Shown: positions 32,235-46,907 of the stretch, one piece after another
Layout: each line of letters opens with the position of its first letter
How positions within the stretch are numbered: position 1 is the stretch's first letter
Source of the DNA: Isoetes taiwanensis
Lineage: Eukaryota; Streptophyta; Lycopodiopsida; Isoetales; Isoetaceae
Length of the DNA stretch: 64,000 nucleotides
Direction: 5' to 3'
Assembly (NCBI GenBank): GCA_021234155.1
Contig: JAJEKV010000344.1
Coordinates: 186,001 to 250,000 of the forward strand
Made by a program: the position numbers and the translations under genes
The notes under the pieces: model-generated
Database searches by the model: none
What the model saw: the letters and a program-made list of their open reading frames with translations, nothing else
Told to the model about the DNA's origin: nothing

Positions 32235-33448
32235 ATGGCTGATAATTCACTTGCAATTCTCAATCCAAATGCCAATCCCAATTCTAATTCGAGAGCATTG
32301 CTCGATCGGGAAAGGAGAATTTATCCGGATTTTGAAGCCAAGAGGAAGAGAGAATCCGTAAAGAGATTGAAACTAAAGGAAAAAGAAAACATTGCACCAA
32401 ATGAGAAGAAGAGAAAACATTTTCTCGGTGATAGAAGGTTGCAAGAGTCGCCAAAAGAGCTAATCGACTCTTTTAATCACATTGTGAGGAATGTTTAGGA
32501 GGATTTAGACAAAGGGAGAATTCTTCAAAGACTTTTGAAGAAAAATACACATTTACCATTGCAAGGAGAATTACCGGATCCCAAGAACCGGGTCGTAATG
32601 CATTATACCATGATTTCCAATGTCCGAGAGACAATGCAGCCCAAAAATGCAAGAAAAAAGCGATATTTTGCAAGCAAGAAAGAGCACTCTACAAATGGCG
32701 ACTGTTAGGGGCCCGTGGATCAATCAATCTGCAATTTCAAGGGTTCTATCTATTCCACTTAAAAACTATTTGCCATGGCATTTAGAAGACAATTTTTGCG
32801 AGAATCAAGTCGGCCCCCGGGTCAATGTTTGGAAGGAAGAGAAGAAAAGATGCCTTCACAGCTGAAGAAATAGCCACAGTCAGGAAGTATTGGGATGAAA
32901 ATACCAGAGTATCACCTTATAAGAAGCATGTGAGGAAGCATTTGAATGATAAAGGTGAGAAAATTGATCATCCTATTCATCTGCTAGAGATGACACAGGT
33001 ATAGTTTCGACCATACATTTTGAATGCTTTCTTTCTTTCTTTTTGTTTAGAAAGTAACTAAATTTTTTCATTGTGCAGGTTCAACTATATCTTGGTTTCA
33101 AGAAGGAACATCCAGATATGAAGATGTCCCAGCAGGCTTTCGAGAAACTGAAGCCAAGCTACATTAGAAAATTAAAAGAAAGGGAGACCTGTTGCTGCCA
33201 ATACCATTTGCATTTAGAATTTGTAAGGCAGGCCATCAATAATATGAGGACAGATCCTCATAGTGTTCACAAGGAATGTAAATGTAAGTGCAAAGTTTGT
33301 GGCCTGTGTCGATCAGTATGGCCAAGGAGAACACCATTAAATCAACTAGTGATTATTGGAGAATGGTGGTGTGCCAAAAGGATGAGAGTGAAGAGTGGCA
33401 TAAGCACGTGTGTTTGATGCAGACTTGTACAAAGTGTGGGTTAAAGAA
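32235..33448 (+). pseudogene. Unit 1 copy of the HTH/Cys-rich array gene
   Basis: Starts at an ATG followed by ADNSLAILNPNANPNSNS; exon 1 to 32998 and exon 2 at 33079-33448 have GT-AG borders. N-terminal third: very basic and helical (KRKRE, KRLKLKEKENIAPNEKKR). Then a helix-turn-helix-like QSAISRVLSIPRKTVAMAFR, then a conserved-looking domain with RKDAFTAEEIATVRKYWDE, RVSPYKKHVRKH, HPIHLLEMTQ, FKKEHPDMKMSQQAFEKLKP and CCCQYHLHLEF. Last is a Cys cluster ending HVCLMQTCTKCG. The arrangement resembles uncharacterised proteins I recall from plants and animals, often multicopy; this is memory, not a search. In this copy a TAG at 32496 and a frame change near 32830 interrupt the frame; both may be sequence errors. 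More exons probably follow 33520. Confidence 0.6.
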
Positions 33449-34644
33449 GTAAGTATGGTTTCCTTTTGCTTGTACATTACTTTTAAGTAGTATCTAATCT
33501 AAACCTGTTTCCTGTCTGATAGTCTTGGTCATCTTTTCCTCAACAGAGTTATCTTGTCCAGGTTGTATGTGAGTGTCCCTGCTTGATAGGAATGCTCAGC
33601 TTCACTCAAACACAGGAAAAGATTGAGTGTTCATGCCTGCAGATTTATAAAACAAATTTCAAAGTCCGCTACCTTGAAATAACTAAGTCTCAGAACTAAA
33701 TCACATTGTGCCTTGCTTTTATTTGAAGCACTAAGGTTTTGGTGTATTCTCAGAGTTGTCAGAGTCTAATCCAGGTGATAGAATTCCAAAATTATCCTAT
33801 TAGAGTGATGTGCAAAATCTTGGATTCTGCCAGGGACATTGACCAATTCTTGACCCGGTCAGTGTGATCATTTTCAACAAGCTCTGATGCAAGACTTCAG
33901 TCCAGACTGAATCCACATATTCTCAGCCCCTTTGAGTTCATGCCAAGATTAAAATCATTTGCAAAACCATTAGGTTGTGGCTGTAAGGAGTCTTAGAGTC
34001 TAGACTGTTTTTTCTTGAATTGGGAAAGTTACTGTAACTGATACATCTGCCATTATTGTTTTTGTATTGCAGGTTGCAGTGATTATCTATAGGATGATCC
34101 AAGCGGTAATAGATGGAATTTTTTTTCCCTCCACTCTACTGCTGTTCGAAATCCCAAATCCTAGAAATGATCTGACATCTGGTTTGTCATTTCTACAATG
34201 ACTTTACCAAAATAGAATTTAGTGCCTTCACAAAAACTGTTGTTGCAAATGATGCCTCCACTATTCCCAAATGTGTGACATGTAAAAACATGGTTGTGCA
34301 AAATAGCATTTTTTTCCCCTCAAAAGGAATTTTCTTACCTTTTGATATTCAGAAACATAAATAGACAGTTATTTGCTTATAAACTTGGCCCTTCTTGAGG
34401 CTAGAACCGGTTTGATCTTGTCTAAATCTATGAGATTTCATTTCTGGCTAAAGAATACCGACATGAAGTCAAAAATCAAGAATTTGGGTGAAGGGGCTTG
34501 CTCTGGAGTTGCTTAAAACTCATCCACCTAGGACCCCAAGCTTTTCGAAGTTGTAATCAAATGCTAGTTCTCGTGAAATCTAGGGTCGATAAGTGGAAGA
34601 AAGATCAAAAGCGGTGAAGAACCAAACACGTATATAGATACGCA

Positions 34645-37600
34645 TTACCCATTCAAAACATTCCCGCAAGGGGCAGAGGGGACGCCGCATGTGTCTACAC
34701 ATCTGGCATATTGGTACGCAACCCAACACCCTTTCTTTCTATATCTAGCATAATAACAGGGGTTTTTTTTTAAATTTTGTACACTTTTTCCAATGGTTTT
34801 ACTATGATTTAGAGGTCGTATTGCGTGGAGTGTACTAATGCGTACATCTAGAGTGCGCACTAAATTTTCATCTTTTAATTCCACTTTTCTATGGTTTGAT
34901 CTATGACATCCTCTTCCATGCCATTCCAACGGTTAAGATCAACCCTGTTACTTTTAATCTAAGGGCTTGTAATTTTTTATTGTTATTTTTCCTCACATCT
35001 CAGAGATTACATGCACATGTCGAGCCCTAGTTTGCCCTAGTTTTTGCTTTGGTGATTGCGGTGCGGCGTAGGTGGAAGCTCTGGTTTTTAACTCCATAAT
35101 TGCCTTCGGTCATAACGGGATCCCTTTTTGTGATATTTTTGTTTCGGTCTTCTATCGGCTGCGTTGATGGGGCATGAGCAATTCGGGCCCTAAGGGGAAG
35201 TCCACAAAATCAAGTCCCGAGTAGCGGTTCTTACCTCAGAGCCCGCTAGTTTTTTCCTTCTATTACAATCGAGTAGACTCGCAGAGTTTCCTTTGTGGTC
35301 GGCTGCACCAATTGATACGCAATTTAGCCCTCCTCCGAAGTTCTTCCTTGAGTTCGTGATTTTGATTTGGGGCAAGGGGTTTCAAGCCGGAAGGCCCGCA
35401 GAGATAAAAGATCCATTAAAGTTAGAGCACAAGGGGCGGCACGTCTGTTTCAGATGATTATGCAACTCTAGGTATCACTACGAAAAAAGGTGCTCCAATA
35501 CCCCGAAAAATACCCCCCAAAAATGCCTGTAAAATCCCCTTTTTCTCGCCGAACAACGGGGATAAAATCAATTTCGGAACCGTGGTATTTGGCCACAATC
35601 CCCCTTTTCCACATTTGTAAGATAATGGGTTCAAGCTGGTGTCACAATCCCCTCTTCGTAAATGTAAATTCATACCCTGTTTTAGATAATACCCTGATAT
35701 AGCATGCCCCGTTATCATTTGTAAGATAATATCCTATTTCAGATAATACCCTGTTATCATTTAAAGATAATATCATTTCAAAAACAAGTTGATAAGTAAC
35801 AAATTGATCACAGACGATAAGTAATAAACGGATAAGATTTCTCATTATTTTAGAAACAACAATAACAAATTGATCAAATGTCAAGAAACAACTGATACAC
35901 AAAATTCTCGCTTGACCAAGTCAAGTTTCTTAGCGACTAAGTAAGAGATTTTGATCAACAAATACTCTACCACTAAGTCCAACTATATTTGCTGCAGGGG
36001 CAATGGCAGTAAGATCCAAACAATGTATTCTTCTACTAGCCAGAGCGTATTCACTTCTTAGATTGTACACTCTATCCACCATTTGAATAGCAACTTCTTA
36101 CAAGAATGTCATTCTTGATATCATAGTAACACTTGGTATTCACAAAATTCTGCATATACATCACAAGACTATCACATTTTCTTTTCTTTTTTTTTGGGAA
36201 ATTTCTAAAACTACCCTTATATCTTAACATAATTATTAAATTACCCCTATATTTATAGAAATTATCAAACTACCCTTTTCTTTTTAGCAACGACTGTTCC
36301 CTTTTGCGTCAGAAGAACACTGCCGGCAAAGGATGATCTTGAATCCAGAAGTAAGCATGATCTGCATTAGGATGATCTGAATCCGGAGCAGGGGATGGAG
36401 TCGTGGTTGCCCAGGCCGGCCAGAGTTCTTTCTGTATCTTCACCGGAATGCAAGCTACGCCTTATTTTTCATCAATCCACCTTCTCAAATCCGCCTTTAC
36501 CTTGCCATAATTCCTCCAAATTCCGGCATTAGATCATTAAAAATCACCCAAAATGGAACAGATTAACCAAAATCCGTGTTAAATGGTTCAAAATTGCCCA
36601 CAAATCATCAAATGTTGTAGTGCGGATTCGTGTAAAAGCAAGCACAACACCGGATTTGAACTCACTCATTGGGCTTTGCGTAATCGTTGCGACTCAGTAG
36701 AAATTGAGGTTGGTTGTTCTGCTTTTGGATAATTCCAGCGTTGGAATTTGGAGGTGAAGAAAATTGTTGAGTGATCATCGATAAGGTCTGGTTTCCTGGG
36801 CCTCGAATGTTTTATGAGGCCAAAGAATGAGCAAAAATCTGCCCCATGTTCTCCGATCAAGCCATTGAATGTTCTCCGATCAAGCCATTGATCAAAAGGC
36901 TTGACGACCAAATTGCTCTGCTCAAACATAAGCCGCACCTCATCCATTAAGGATTGCTTAGCATTCAACAGAAAAGGACCAAAACCGCCCCATCTCGGGG
37001 GGCGTACACAATACAAGGGCATATCAACAAATTCAGAGAAAATACAAGGGCATTATAACAATTTGAACAAAATCGGGAGCATTTTTAAAATTTTTCTTTT
37101 TTTTTTTCACTTTAAAAACGGACTTACGTTGCCTACAATGCTTCCCTACAAAGTTCTCTATGACTTTCGGTGACCAATAATAGTGATTAGCGGATGGAAG
37201 AAAAAATATATGACTTTGCATACCTCGAGGATAGGCTAGAACCTTTGTTACAAAACCGGATGCTAGATGGTGTTGCTTCTACTTTTGCCAAGCAATTGCA
37301 GAATTTCATGGTTTTGTGCTCAACTTCAACTAGTTTTCTTCGTTCGCAAATCCATCGCACAAGGATTAGCATGATTTCGTGATCATAACAATATAAGAAC
37401 ATGCCAAGCCAAAGATGCCTTTTTATTATATAAATTAGAATCCAACCCGACAAAGTTCAAGAACTACATTAATCTTTATGGACTCTGTAGAAGGCACAAG
37501 ATTAGCTCACCTTTAGCTTGATCTAATACTGCAACTTGATATACTGGACCTCTGGAGACAAAATCTTCCAGAGTTGTCATTGGTTATCCAAATTAATGTG

Positions 37601-38092
37601 TCGCCTACTCCATTTCCTAATTTCTTGTTTAGTAGTAGAAAAGTAAAAATAGGTCTTATATGTCGGTCTCTCGAATCTTGATAAGAATTTTCTTCAAGGC
37701 AAGATCTAAGCTTCAGAAAGGATATAAATCATCTTTCGAATGGTAAATTGCGAGAATAGATGCAGGTAATGTTTAACCTATAGATTTAAAGATTCAAAAA
37801 GACTCGAATAGAGTTCTATCAAGGCTTACCCGTCTGACGCCACACCAGCCTCAAAAGAATAGCCGGATAGATATTCTCTAATATCTTGCTCATGCCGTAG
37901 ACTACTTAATCGAAAAAACGCCCGCACGGATCGCTCCTTTCTAATACAACATAACATATCATCCATGGCCAATGCGCTGAAGCTCGTTGCCGGAGGAAAT
38001 GGTAGAGGGATTTTCCCTCCAAAATTGGTCGTAGAATATTTGTCGTATATAATGTTGTATAAATTTTGATGCGTATAAAGCTTGGTGCCCAA
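34645..38092 (-). other. Candidate minus-strand exons in unit 2
   Basis: Equivalent of the unit 1 blocks: 38092-37826 is open through GVASDG, 37022-36666 extends the MFEQSNLVVKPFDQWL block to 118 codons, and 34929-34645 is the shortened CGVPSAPCG block. Differences from unit 1 sit mostly at CHG sites. Confidence 0.4.
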
Positions 38093-38982
38093 CCTATAGG
38101 GAAAATGAAAATAAAACTAAACTGTCAAACTTGGAGCATCATGATGGCCTATTGCTGATGATAGCCCATTGCTATTGGGTGTCACCATTACCTCAGTCTT
38201 ACATCTTTAGGAGATTTCAACCTGAATTATTTGGGTTCCATCTGTAGGAACAACATGGGTTCTTTCTTTGGATGAGACCTCTTTGAAGGCATAGTTTATC
38301 AGTTGTTTAGTCCAAAAATTCATTCTTATTCCACATCGTGAAGGTACAATTCTGGCTTATGAGCTAATCTGACCACCTACATATGACCATTTAATATGTT
38401 GAAAGTAGATAGATTTTGGAAATGCAAACTGACTTGAGTAAATATTTAGCCAGCATACAACCATAAATTCACTTTTAATTGAAAATACCCTTTTCCTTGA
38501 AACTACCCTCTTGCTAGAAAATACCCTGGTATTTATTGCAATCCTCTAGTTTTTTGGTAATTTCCCTTTCATTCAATCCCCTTTTATTTGAAAATACTCC
38601 AATCCATTTTGCAAATTCTCTTCGAACCAAGTCCCCTTTCATGAAAATTAGCAAATGGGTGTAAAAATATGGTAATGTTACCCAAAAGCATTGTCAGGAC
38701 AAGTGTTGTAAGTGCTTTAGGTGCTTTACCCTCGAGTGCTTTTTCGTTCAACGACATCGTTTGATGATTACTCCAGAAATAGAACGGATCATCCCGTGGA
38801 GGTAGGGATCGATGACATGGATGATCCCGTGCGAATTGGGAGATGAATTTTCATGTTTGGCGGGATTTCTAGATGGTCGGATTCTTGAGGGAAATTCTTG
38901 GTTGTCATTCTTTCAAGATTTCAGAATCGAGATTTTCTCGGCTGTCTTCAATTCCAATCAATTCAATCTTTGATCTGTTCTC

Positions 38983-40189
38983 ATGGCTGATAATTCACTT
39001 GCAATTCTCAATCCAAATGCCAATCCCAATTCTAATTCCGAGAGCATTTCGATCGGAAAGGAGAATTTATCCGGATTTTGAAGCCAAGAGGAAGAGAGAA
39101 TCGAGAAAGAGATTGAAACTAAAGGAAAAAAAAAAACATTGCACCAAATGAGAAGAAGAGAAAACATTTTTCTCGTTGATAGAAGGTTGCAAGAAGAGTC
39201 CAAAAGAGCTACCCGACTCTTTTAATCACATTGTGAGGAATGTTTGAGAGGATTTAGACAAAGGGAGAATTCTTCAAAGACTTTTGAAGAAAAATACACA
39301 TTTACCATTGCAAGGAGAATTACCGGATCCCAAGAACACGGGCTGTAATGCATTATACCATGATTTCCAATGTCAGAGACAATGCAGCCCAAAAATGCAA
39401 AGAAAAACTGGATATTTTGCAAGCAAGAAAGAGCACTCTACAAATGGCAACTGTTCGGGCCTAGGGATCAATCAATCTGCAATTTCAAGGGTTCTATCTA
39501 TTCCACGAAAAACTGTTGCCATGGCATTTAGAAGACGAATTTTTGCAGAATCCGTTATTTTTGGTCAATGTTTGGAAGGAAGAGAAGAAAAGATGCCTTC
39601 ACGGTGAAGAAATAGCCACGGTCGAGGAAGTATTGGGATGAAAATACCGAGTATCACCTTATAAGAAGCATGTGAGGAAGCATTTGAATGATAAAGGTGA
39701 GAAAATTGATCATCCTATTCATCCGCTAGAGATGACACAGGTATAGTTTCGACCATACATTTTGAATGCTTTCTTTCTTTCTTTTGTTTAGAAAGTAACT
39801 AAATTTTTTCATTGTGCAGGTTCAACTATATCTTGGTTTCAAGAAGGAACATCCAGATATGAAGATGTCAAAGGGCTTCGAGAAACGGAAGCCAAGCTAC
39901 ATTAGAAAATTAAAAGAAAGGGAGACACATTCTTTTGCCAATACCATTTGCATTTAGAATTTGTAAGGCAAGGCCATCAATAATATGAGGACAGATCCTC
40001 ATAGTGTTCACAAGGAATGTAAATGTAAGTGCAAAGTTTGTGGCCCAGTCGATCTGTATGGCCAAAGGAGAACACCATTAAATCAACTAGTGATTATTGG
40101 AGAATGGTGGTGTGCCAAAAGGATGAGAGTGAAGAGTGGCATAAGCACGTGTGTTTGATGCGGACTTGTACAAAGTGTGGGTTAAAGAA
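38983..40189 (+). pseudogene. Unit 2 copy of the HTH/Cys-rich array gene
   Basis: Same start and layout as the unit 1 copy. Frame breaks occur near 39050 (Ile/Ser region), at a TGA near 39244, and through the HTH and Cys domains. Here the HTH stretch reads ISRVLSIPRKTVAMAFRRR in one frame. Domain text around FKKEHPDMKMS is preserved. Confidence 0.55.
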
Positions 40190-41253
40190 GTAAGTATGGT
40201 TTCCTTTTGCTTGTACATTACTTTTAAGTAGTATCTAATCTAAACTGTTTCTGTCGATAGTCTTGGTCATCTTTTCCTCAACAGAGTTATCTTGTCCAGG
40301 TTGTATGTGAGTGTCCACGCTTGATAGGAATGCTCACTTCACTCAAACACGGGGAAAAGATTGAGTGTTCATGCCCTGCAGATTTATGTTCTCTCGAAAT
40401 TTCAAAAGTGCTACCTTGAAATAACTAAAGGCAGAACTAAATCACATTGTGCCTTGCTTTTATTTGAAGCACTAAGGTTTGCAGGTATTCTCTGAGTTGT
40501 CGAGTCTAATCCGGTGATAGAATTCCAAAATTATCCTATTAGAGTGATGTGCAAAATCTTGGATTACGCGGGGACATTGACCAATTCTTGACCCGGTCGG
40601 TGTGATCATTTTCAACAAGCTCGATGCAAGACTTCAGGTCGGTGAATCCACATATTCTCAGCCCCTTTGAGTTCATGCCAAGATTAAAATCATTTGCAAA
40701 ACCATTAGGTTGTGGCTGTAAGGAGTCTTAGAGTCTAGATTTTTTTTTTCTTGAATTGGGAAAGATTCAGAATCGATACATCCGCCATTATTGTTTTTGT
40801 ATTGCGAGGTTGGTGATTATCTATAGGATGATCCAAGCGGTAATAGATGGAAATTTTTTCCCTCCACTCTACTGCTGTTCGAAATCCCAAATCCTAGAAA
40901 TGATCTGACATCTGGTTTGTCATTTCTACAATGACTTTACCAAAATAGAATTTAGTGCCTTCACAAAAACTGTTGTTGCAAATGATGCCTCCACTATTCC
41001 CAAATGTGTGACATGTAAAAACATGGTTGTGCAAAATAGCATTTTTTTCCCCTCAAAGGAATTTTCTTACCTTTTGATATTCAGAAACTTATAAATAGAC
41101 AGTTATTTGCTTATAAACTTGGCCCTTCTTGAGGCTAGAACCGGTTTGATCTTGGCTAAATCTATGAGATTTCATTTCTGGCTAAAGAATACTGACATGA
41201 AGTCAAAAATCAAGAATTTGGGTGAAGGGGCTTGCTCTGGAGTTGCTTAAAAC

Positions 41254-44200
41254 TCATCCACCTAGGACCCCAAGCTTTTCGAAGTTGTAATCAAATGCTA
41301 GTTCTCGGTGAAATCTAGGGTCGACAGTGGAAGAAAGATCAAAAGCAGCTGAAGAACCAAACACAGACATAGATACGTACCCATTCAAAACATTCCCGCA
41401 AGGGGCAGAGGGGACGCCGCATGTGTCTACACATCTGGCATATTGGTACGCAACCCAACACCCTTTCTTTCTATATCTAGCATAATAACAGGGGTTTTTT
41501 TTTAAATTTTGTACACTTTTTCCAATGGTTTTACTATGATTTAGAGGTCGTATTGCGTGGAGTGTACTAATGCGTACATCTAGAGTGCGCACTAAATTTT
41601 CATCTTTTAATTCCACTTTTCTATGGTTTGATCTATGACATCCTCTTCCATGCCATTCCAACGGTTAAGATCAACCCTGTTACTTTTAATCTAAGGGCTT
41701 GTAATTTTTATTGTTATTTTTCCTCACATCTCGGAGATTACATGCACATGTCGAGCCCTAGTTTGCCCTAGTTTTTGCTTTGGTGATTGCGATTAGGCGT
41801 AGGTGGAAGCTCACGGTTTTAACTCCATAATTGCCTTTGGTCATAATTGGGGATCCCTTTTTGTGATATTTTTTGTTTTCGGGTCTTCTATCTGCTGCGT
41901 TGATGGCCGCTGGAACAATTCAGATCCCTAAGGGGAAGTCCACAAAAATCAAGTCCGAGTAGCGGTTCTTACCTCGAGCCCGCTAGTTTTTTCCTTCTAT
42001 TACAATCGAGTAGACTCCATGAGAGTTTCCTTTGTGGTCGGCCGCACCAATTGATCTGACAATTTAGCCCTCCGTGAGTTCTTCCTTGAGTTCGCATTTT
42101 GATTTGGGGCAAGGGGTTTCAAGCGGAAGGCCTGCAGAGATAAAAGATCCATTAAAGTTAGAGCACAAGGGGGTTGCACGCCTGTTTCAGATGATTATGC
42201 AACTCTAGGTATCACTACGAAAAAGGTGCTCCAATACCCGAAAAATACCCCCAAAATGCGTAAAATCCCTTTTTACGTCGAACAACGGGGGATAAAATCA
42301 ATTTTCGGAACCGTGGTATTTGGCCACAATCCCCTTTTCCACATTTGTAAGATAATGGCCCGTTACTTTGGTGTCACAATCCCTCTTCTAAATGTAAATT
42401 CATACCTGTTTTTAGATAATACCCCGATATAGCATGCCCCGTTATCATTTGTAAGATAATATCCTATTTGAGATAATACCCGTTATCATTTAAAGATAAT
42501 ATCATTTCAAAAACAAGTTGATAAGTAACAAATTGATCCACAGGGCGATAAGTAATAAACGGATAAGATTTCTCATTATTTTAGAAACAACAATAACAAA
42601 TTGATCAAATGTCAAGAAACAAATCTGATACACAAAATTCTGCTTGACCAAGCTGTTTCTTGGCAGCTAAGTAAGAGATTTTGATCAACAAATACTCTAC
42701 CACTAAGTCCAACTATATTTCTTTCTAGGGGCAATGGCAATAAGATCCAAACAATGTATTCTTCTACTAGCAGGCGTATTCACTTCTTAGATTGTACACT
42801 CTATCCACCATTTGAATAGCAACTTCTTACAAGAATGTCATTCTTGATATCATAGTAACACTTGGTATTCACAAAATTCTGCATATACATCACAAGACTA
42901 TCACATTTTCTTTTCTTTTTTTTTTGGGAAATTTCTAAAACTACCCTTATATCTTAACATAATTATTAAATTACCCTATATTTATAGAAATTATCAAACT
43001 ACCCTTTTCTTTTTAGCAACGCATTTGTTTCCTTTTAAGTCGAGGAAGAAGAACTGCTGTAGGCAAAAGGATGATCTTGAATCAAGTAAGCATGATCGCA
43101 TTAGGATGATGCGAATAGGGCGGGGATGGAGTCGTGGTTGCCCAGGCCGCCCGAGTTCTTTTTGTATCTTCACAGGAATGCAAGCTCGCCTTATTTTCAT
43201 CAATCCACCTTCTCAAATCCGCCTTACCTTGCCATAATTCCTCCAAATTAGGCATTAGATCATTAAAATCACCCAAAATGGAGCAGATTAACCAAAATCC
43301 GTGTTAAATGGTTCAAAATTGCCCACAAATCATCAAATGTTGTAGTGCGGATTAGATTGTAAAAGCAAGCACAACACGGATTTGAACTCACTCATTGGGC
43401 TTTGAGAATCGTTCGCTTGAGTTACGTAGAAATTGAGGTTGGTTGTTCTGTTTTTTGGATAATTCAGCGTTGGAATTTGGAGGTGAAGAAAATTGTTGAG
43501 TGATCATCGATAAGGTCTGGTTTCCTGGGCCTCGAATGTTTTATGAGGCCAAAGAATGAGCAAAAATCTGCCCCATGTTCTCCGATCAAGCCATTGAATG
43601 TTCTCAGATCAAGCCATTGATCAAAGGCTTTGACGACCAAATTATCTGCTCAAACATAAGCTGCACCTCATCCATTAAGGATTGCTTAGCATTCAACGGA
43701 AAAGGACCAAAAGCGCCCCATCTAGGGGGCGTACACAATACAAGGGCATATCAACAAATTCAGAAAATACAAGGGCATTATAACAATTTCGAACAAAATC
43801 AGGAGCATTTTTAAAATTTTTCCTTTTTTTTTCACTTTAAAATACAGACTTACGTTGCCTACAATGCTTCCCTACAAAGTTCTCTATGACTTTCAGGACC
43901 AATAATAGTGATTAGCAGATGGAAGAAAAAATATATGACTTTGCATACTCTGAGGATAGGCTAGAACCTTTGTTACAAAACCGGATGCTAGATGGTGTTG
44001 CTTCTACTTTTGCCAAGCAATTCTGCAATTTCATGGTTTTGTGCTCAACTTCAACTAGCCTTCTGTTCTGCAAATCCATCGTACAAGGATTAGCATGATT
44101 TCGTGATCATAACAATATAAGAACATGCCAAGCCAGCATGCCTTTTTTATTATATAAATTAGAATCCAACCTGACAAAGTTCAAGAACTACATTAATCTT

Positions 44201-44812
44201 TATGGACTCTGTAGAAGGCACAAGATTAGCTCACCTTTAGCTTGATCTATCTTGCAACTTGATATCTTGGACCTCACGGAGACAAAATCTTCCAGAGTTG
44301 TCATTGGTTATCCAAATTAATGTGTCGCCTACTCCATTTCCTAATTTCTTGTTTAGTAGTAGAAAAGTAAAAATAGGTCTTATATGTCGGTCTCTCGAAT
44401 CTTGATAAGAATTTTCTTCAAGGCAAGATCTAAAGAGAAAGGATATAAATCATCTTTCGAATGGTAAATTATGAGAACAGATGCAGGTAATGTTTAACCT
44501 ATAGATTTAAAGATTCAAAAGACTCGAATAGAGTTCTATCAAGGCTTACCCGGACGCCGCCACACCAGCCTCAAAAGAATAGCACGGATAGATATTCTCT
44601 AATATCTTGCTCATGCGGAGACTACGACCAAAAAACGTCTGCCTGAGGATCGTTCCTAATGCGCATAACATATCATCCATGGCCAATCTCTTGCTGAAGC
44701 TTCGTTGCGGAGGAAATGGTAGAGGATTTTCCCTCAAAATTGGTAAAGTAGAATATTTGTCGTATATAATGTTGTATAAATTTTTTTGATCATTATAAAG
44801 CTTGGTGCCCAA
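41254..44812 (-). other. Candidate minus-strand exons in unit 3
   Basis: Equivalents of the unit 1 blocks: 41661-41254 is identical in protein to unit 1, and 44812-44546 is altered. At 45190-44930 an additional open block is seen in this unit only, because one stop is missing (YFQHIKWSYVGG ... RTHVVPTDGTQIIQ). That block reads sensibly and may be a further exon. Confidence 0.35.
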
Positions 44813-45696
44813 CCTATAGGGAAAATGAAAATAAAACTAAAACTCATCAAACTTGGAGCATCATGATGGCCTATTCTTTGATGATAGCCCATTGCTATTG
44901 GGTGTCACCATTACCTCGATCTTACATCTTTAGGAGATTTCAACCTGAATTATTTGGGTTCCATCTGTAGGAACAACATGGGTTCTTTCTTTGGATGAGA
45001 CCTCTTTGAAGGCATAGTTTATCAGTTGTTTAGTCCAAAAATTCATTCTTATTCCACATCGTGAAGGTACAATTCGCTTATGAGCTAATCGACCACCTAC
45101 ATATGACCATTTAATATGTTGAAAGTAGATAGATTTTGGAAATGCCGTGACTTGAGTAAATATTTGCTTGACATACAACCATAAATTCACTTTTAATTGA
45201 AAATACCCTTTTCCTTGAAACTACCCTCTTGCTAGAAAATACCACGGTATTTATTGCAATCCTCTAGTTTTTGGTAATTTCCCTTTCATTCAATCCCCTT
45301 TTATTTGAAAATACTCCAATCCATTTGCAAATTCTCTTCTGAACCAGTCCCCCTTTCATGAAAATTAGCAAATGGGTGTAAATATGGTAATGCTACCCAA
45401 AAAGCATTGTCCGGACAAGTGCTGTAAGTGCTTTAGGTGCTTTACCCTCGAGTGCTTTTTTCGTTCAGCGACATCGTTTGATGATTACTCAGAAATAGAA
45501 CGGATCATCCGTGGAGGTAGGGATCGATGACATGGATGATCCGTCTTAATTGGGAGATGAATTTTCATGTTTTGGGGATTTCTAGATGGCGGTTCTTGGA
45601 GGGAAATTCTTGGTTGTCATTCTTTTCGAAGATTTCTGTATCGAGATTTTCCGGCTGTCTTCAATTCCAATCCAATTCAATCTTTGATCATTTCTC

Positions 45697-46907
45697 ATGG
45701 CTGATAATTCACTTGCAATTCTCAATCCAAATGCCAATCCCAATTCTAATTCGAGCATTCTTGTCGGGGAAAGGAGAATTTATCGGATTTTGAAGCCAAG
45801 AGGAAGAGAGAATCGGAAAGAGATTGAAACTAAAGGAAAAAAAAACATTGCACCAAATGAGAAGAAGAGAAAACATTTTTCTGATGATAGAAGGTTGCAA
45901 GATGTCAAAAGAGCTAATGACTCTTTTAATCACATTGTGAGGAATGTTTCGAGGAGGATTTAGACAAAGGGGAGAATTCTTCAAAGACTTTTGAAGAAAA
46001 ATACACATTTACCATTGCAAAAGGAGAATTACGGATCCCAAGAACACCGCTGTAATGCATTATACCATGATTTCCAATGTCCAGAGACAATGCGGGGCCC
46101 AAAAATGCAATGAAAAACTGATATTTTGCAAGCAAGAAAGAGCACTCTACAAATGGCGGTACTGTTAGGGCCCGGGGATCAATCAATCTGCAATTTCAAA
46201 GGGTTCTATCTATTCCACAAAAACTGTTGCCATGGCATTTAGAAGGCAATTTTTGAGAATCCGGCCGGTATTTTGGTCAATGTTTGGAAGGAAGAGAAGA
46301 AAAGATGCCTTCACAATTTGAAGAAATAGCCACTGATCGGGAAGTATTGGGATGAAAATACCGAGTATCACCTTATAAGAAGCATGTGAGGAAGCATTTG
46401 AATGATAAAGGTGAGAAAATTGATCATCCTATTCATCCGCTAGAGATGACACGTGTATAGTTTCGACCATACATTTTGAATGCTTTCTTTCTTTCTTTTT
46501 GTTTAGAAAGTAACTAAATTTTTTCATTGTCGCGAGGTTCAACTATATCTTGGTTTCAAGAAGGAACATCCGGATATGAAGATGTCCCAAAGGGGCTTTG
46601 AAAAACCAAGCCAAGCTACATTAGAAAATAAAAGAAAGGGAGACTATTAACGCCAATACCATTTGCATTTAGAATTTGTAAAGGGGCAGGCCATCAATAA
46701 TATGAGGATGCCAGATCCTCATAGTGTTCACAAGGAATGTAAATGTAAGTGCAAAGTTTGTGGCCCAGTCGATCTGTATGGCCAAGGAGAACACCATTAA
46801 ATCAACTAGTGATTATTGGAGAATGGTGGTGTGCCAAAAGGATGAGAGTGAAGAGTGGCATAAGCACGTGTGTTTGATGCGGACTTGTACAAAGTGTGGG
46901 TTAAAAA
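45697..46907 (+). pseudogene. Unit 3 copy of the HTH/Cys-rich array gene
   Basis: Same start and layout; open for 88 codons, then broken repeatedly by small indels. The Cys-rich end is readable in this copy as WRMVVCQKDESEEWHKHVC followed by CTKCGLK (46724-46945 frame). This shows the frame the intact protein probably uses there. Confidence 0.55.

Larger units (their letters stand above)
27341..34080. repeat. Array unit 1 (6740 bp)
   Basis: First copy. Its plus-strand gene has an in-frame TAG at about 32496 and its minus-strand exon block 31343-31088 is open. At its right boundary the text GTAACTGATACATCTGCC is preserved, as at the end of unit 4. Confidence 0.95.
34081..40814. repeat. Array unit 2 (6734 bp)
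   Basis: Second copy. Its part around 36290-36440 is identical to the matching part of unit 4 (49740-49900) but differs from units 1 and 3 at CTG/CAG sites. Confidence 0.95.
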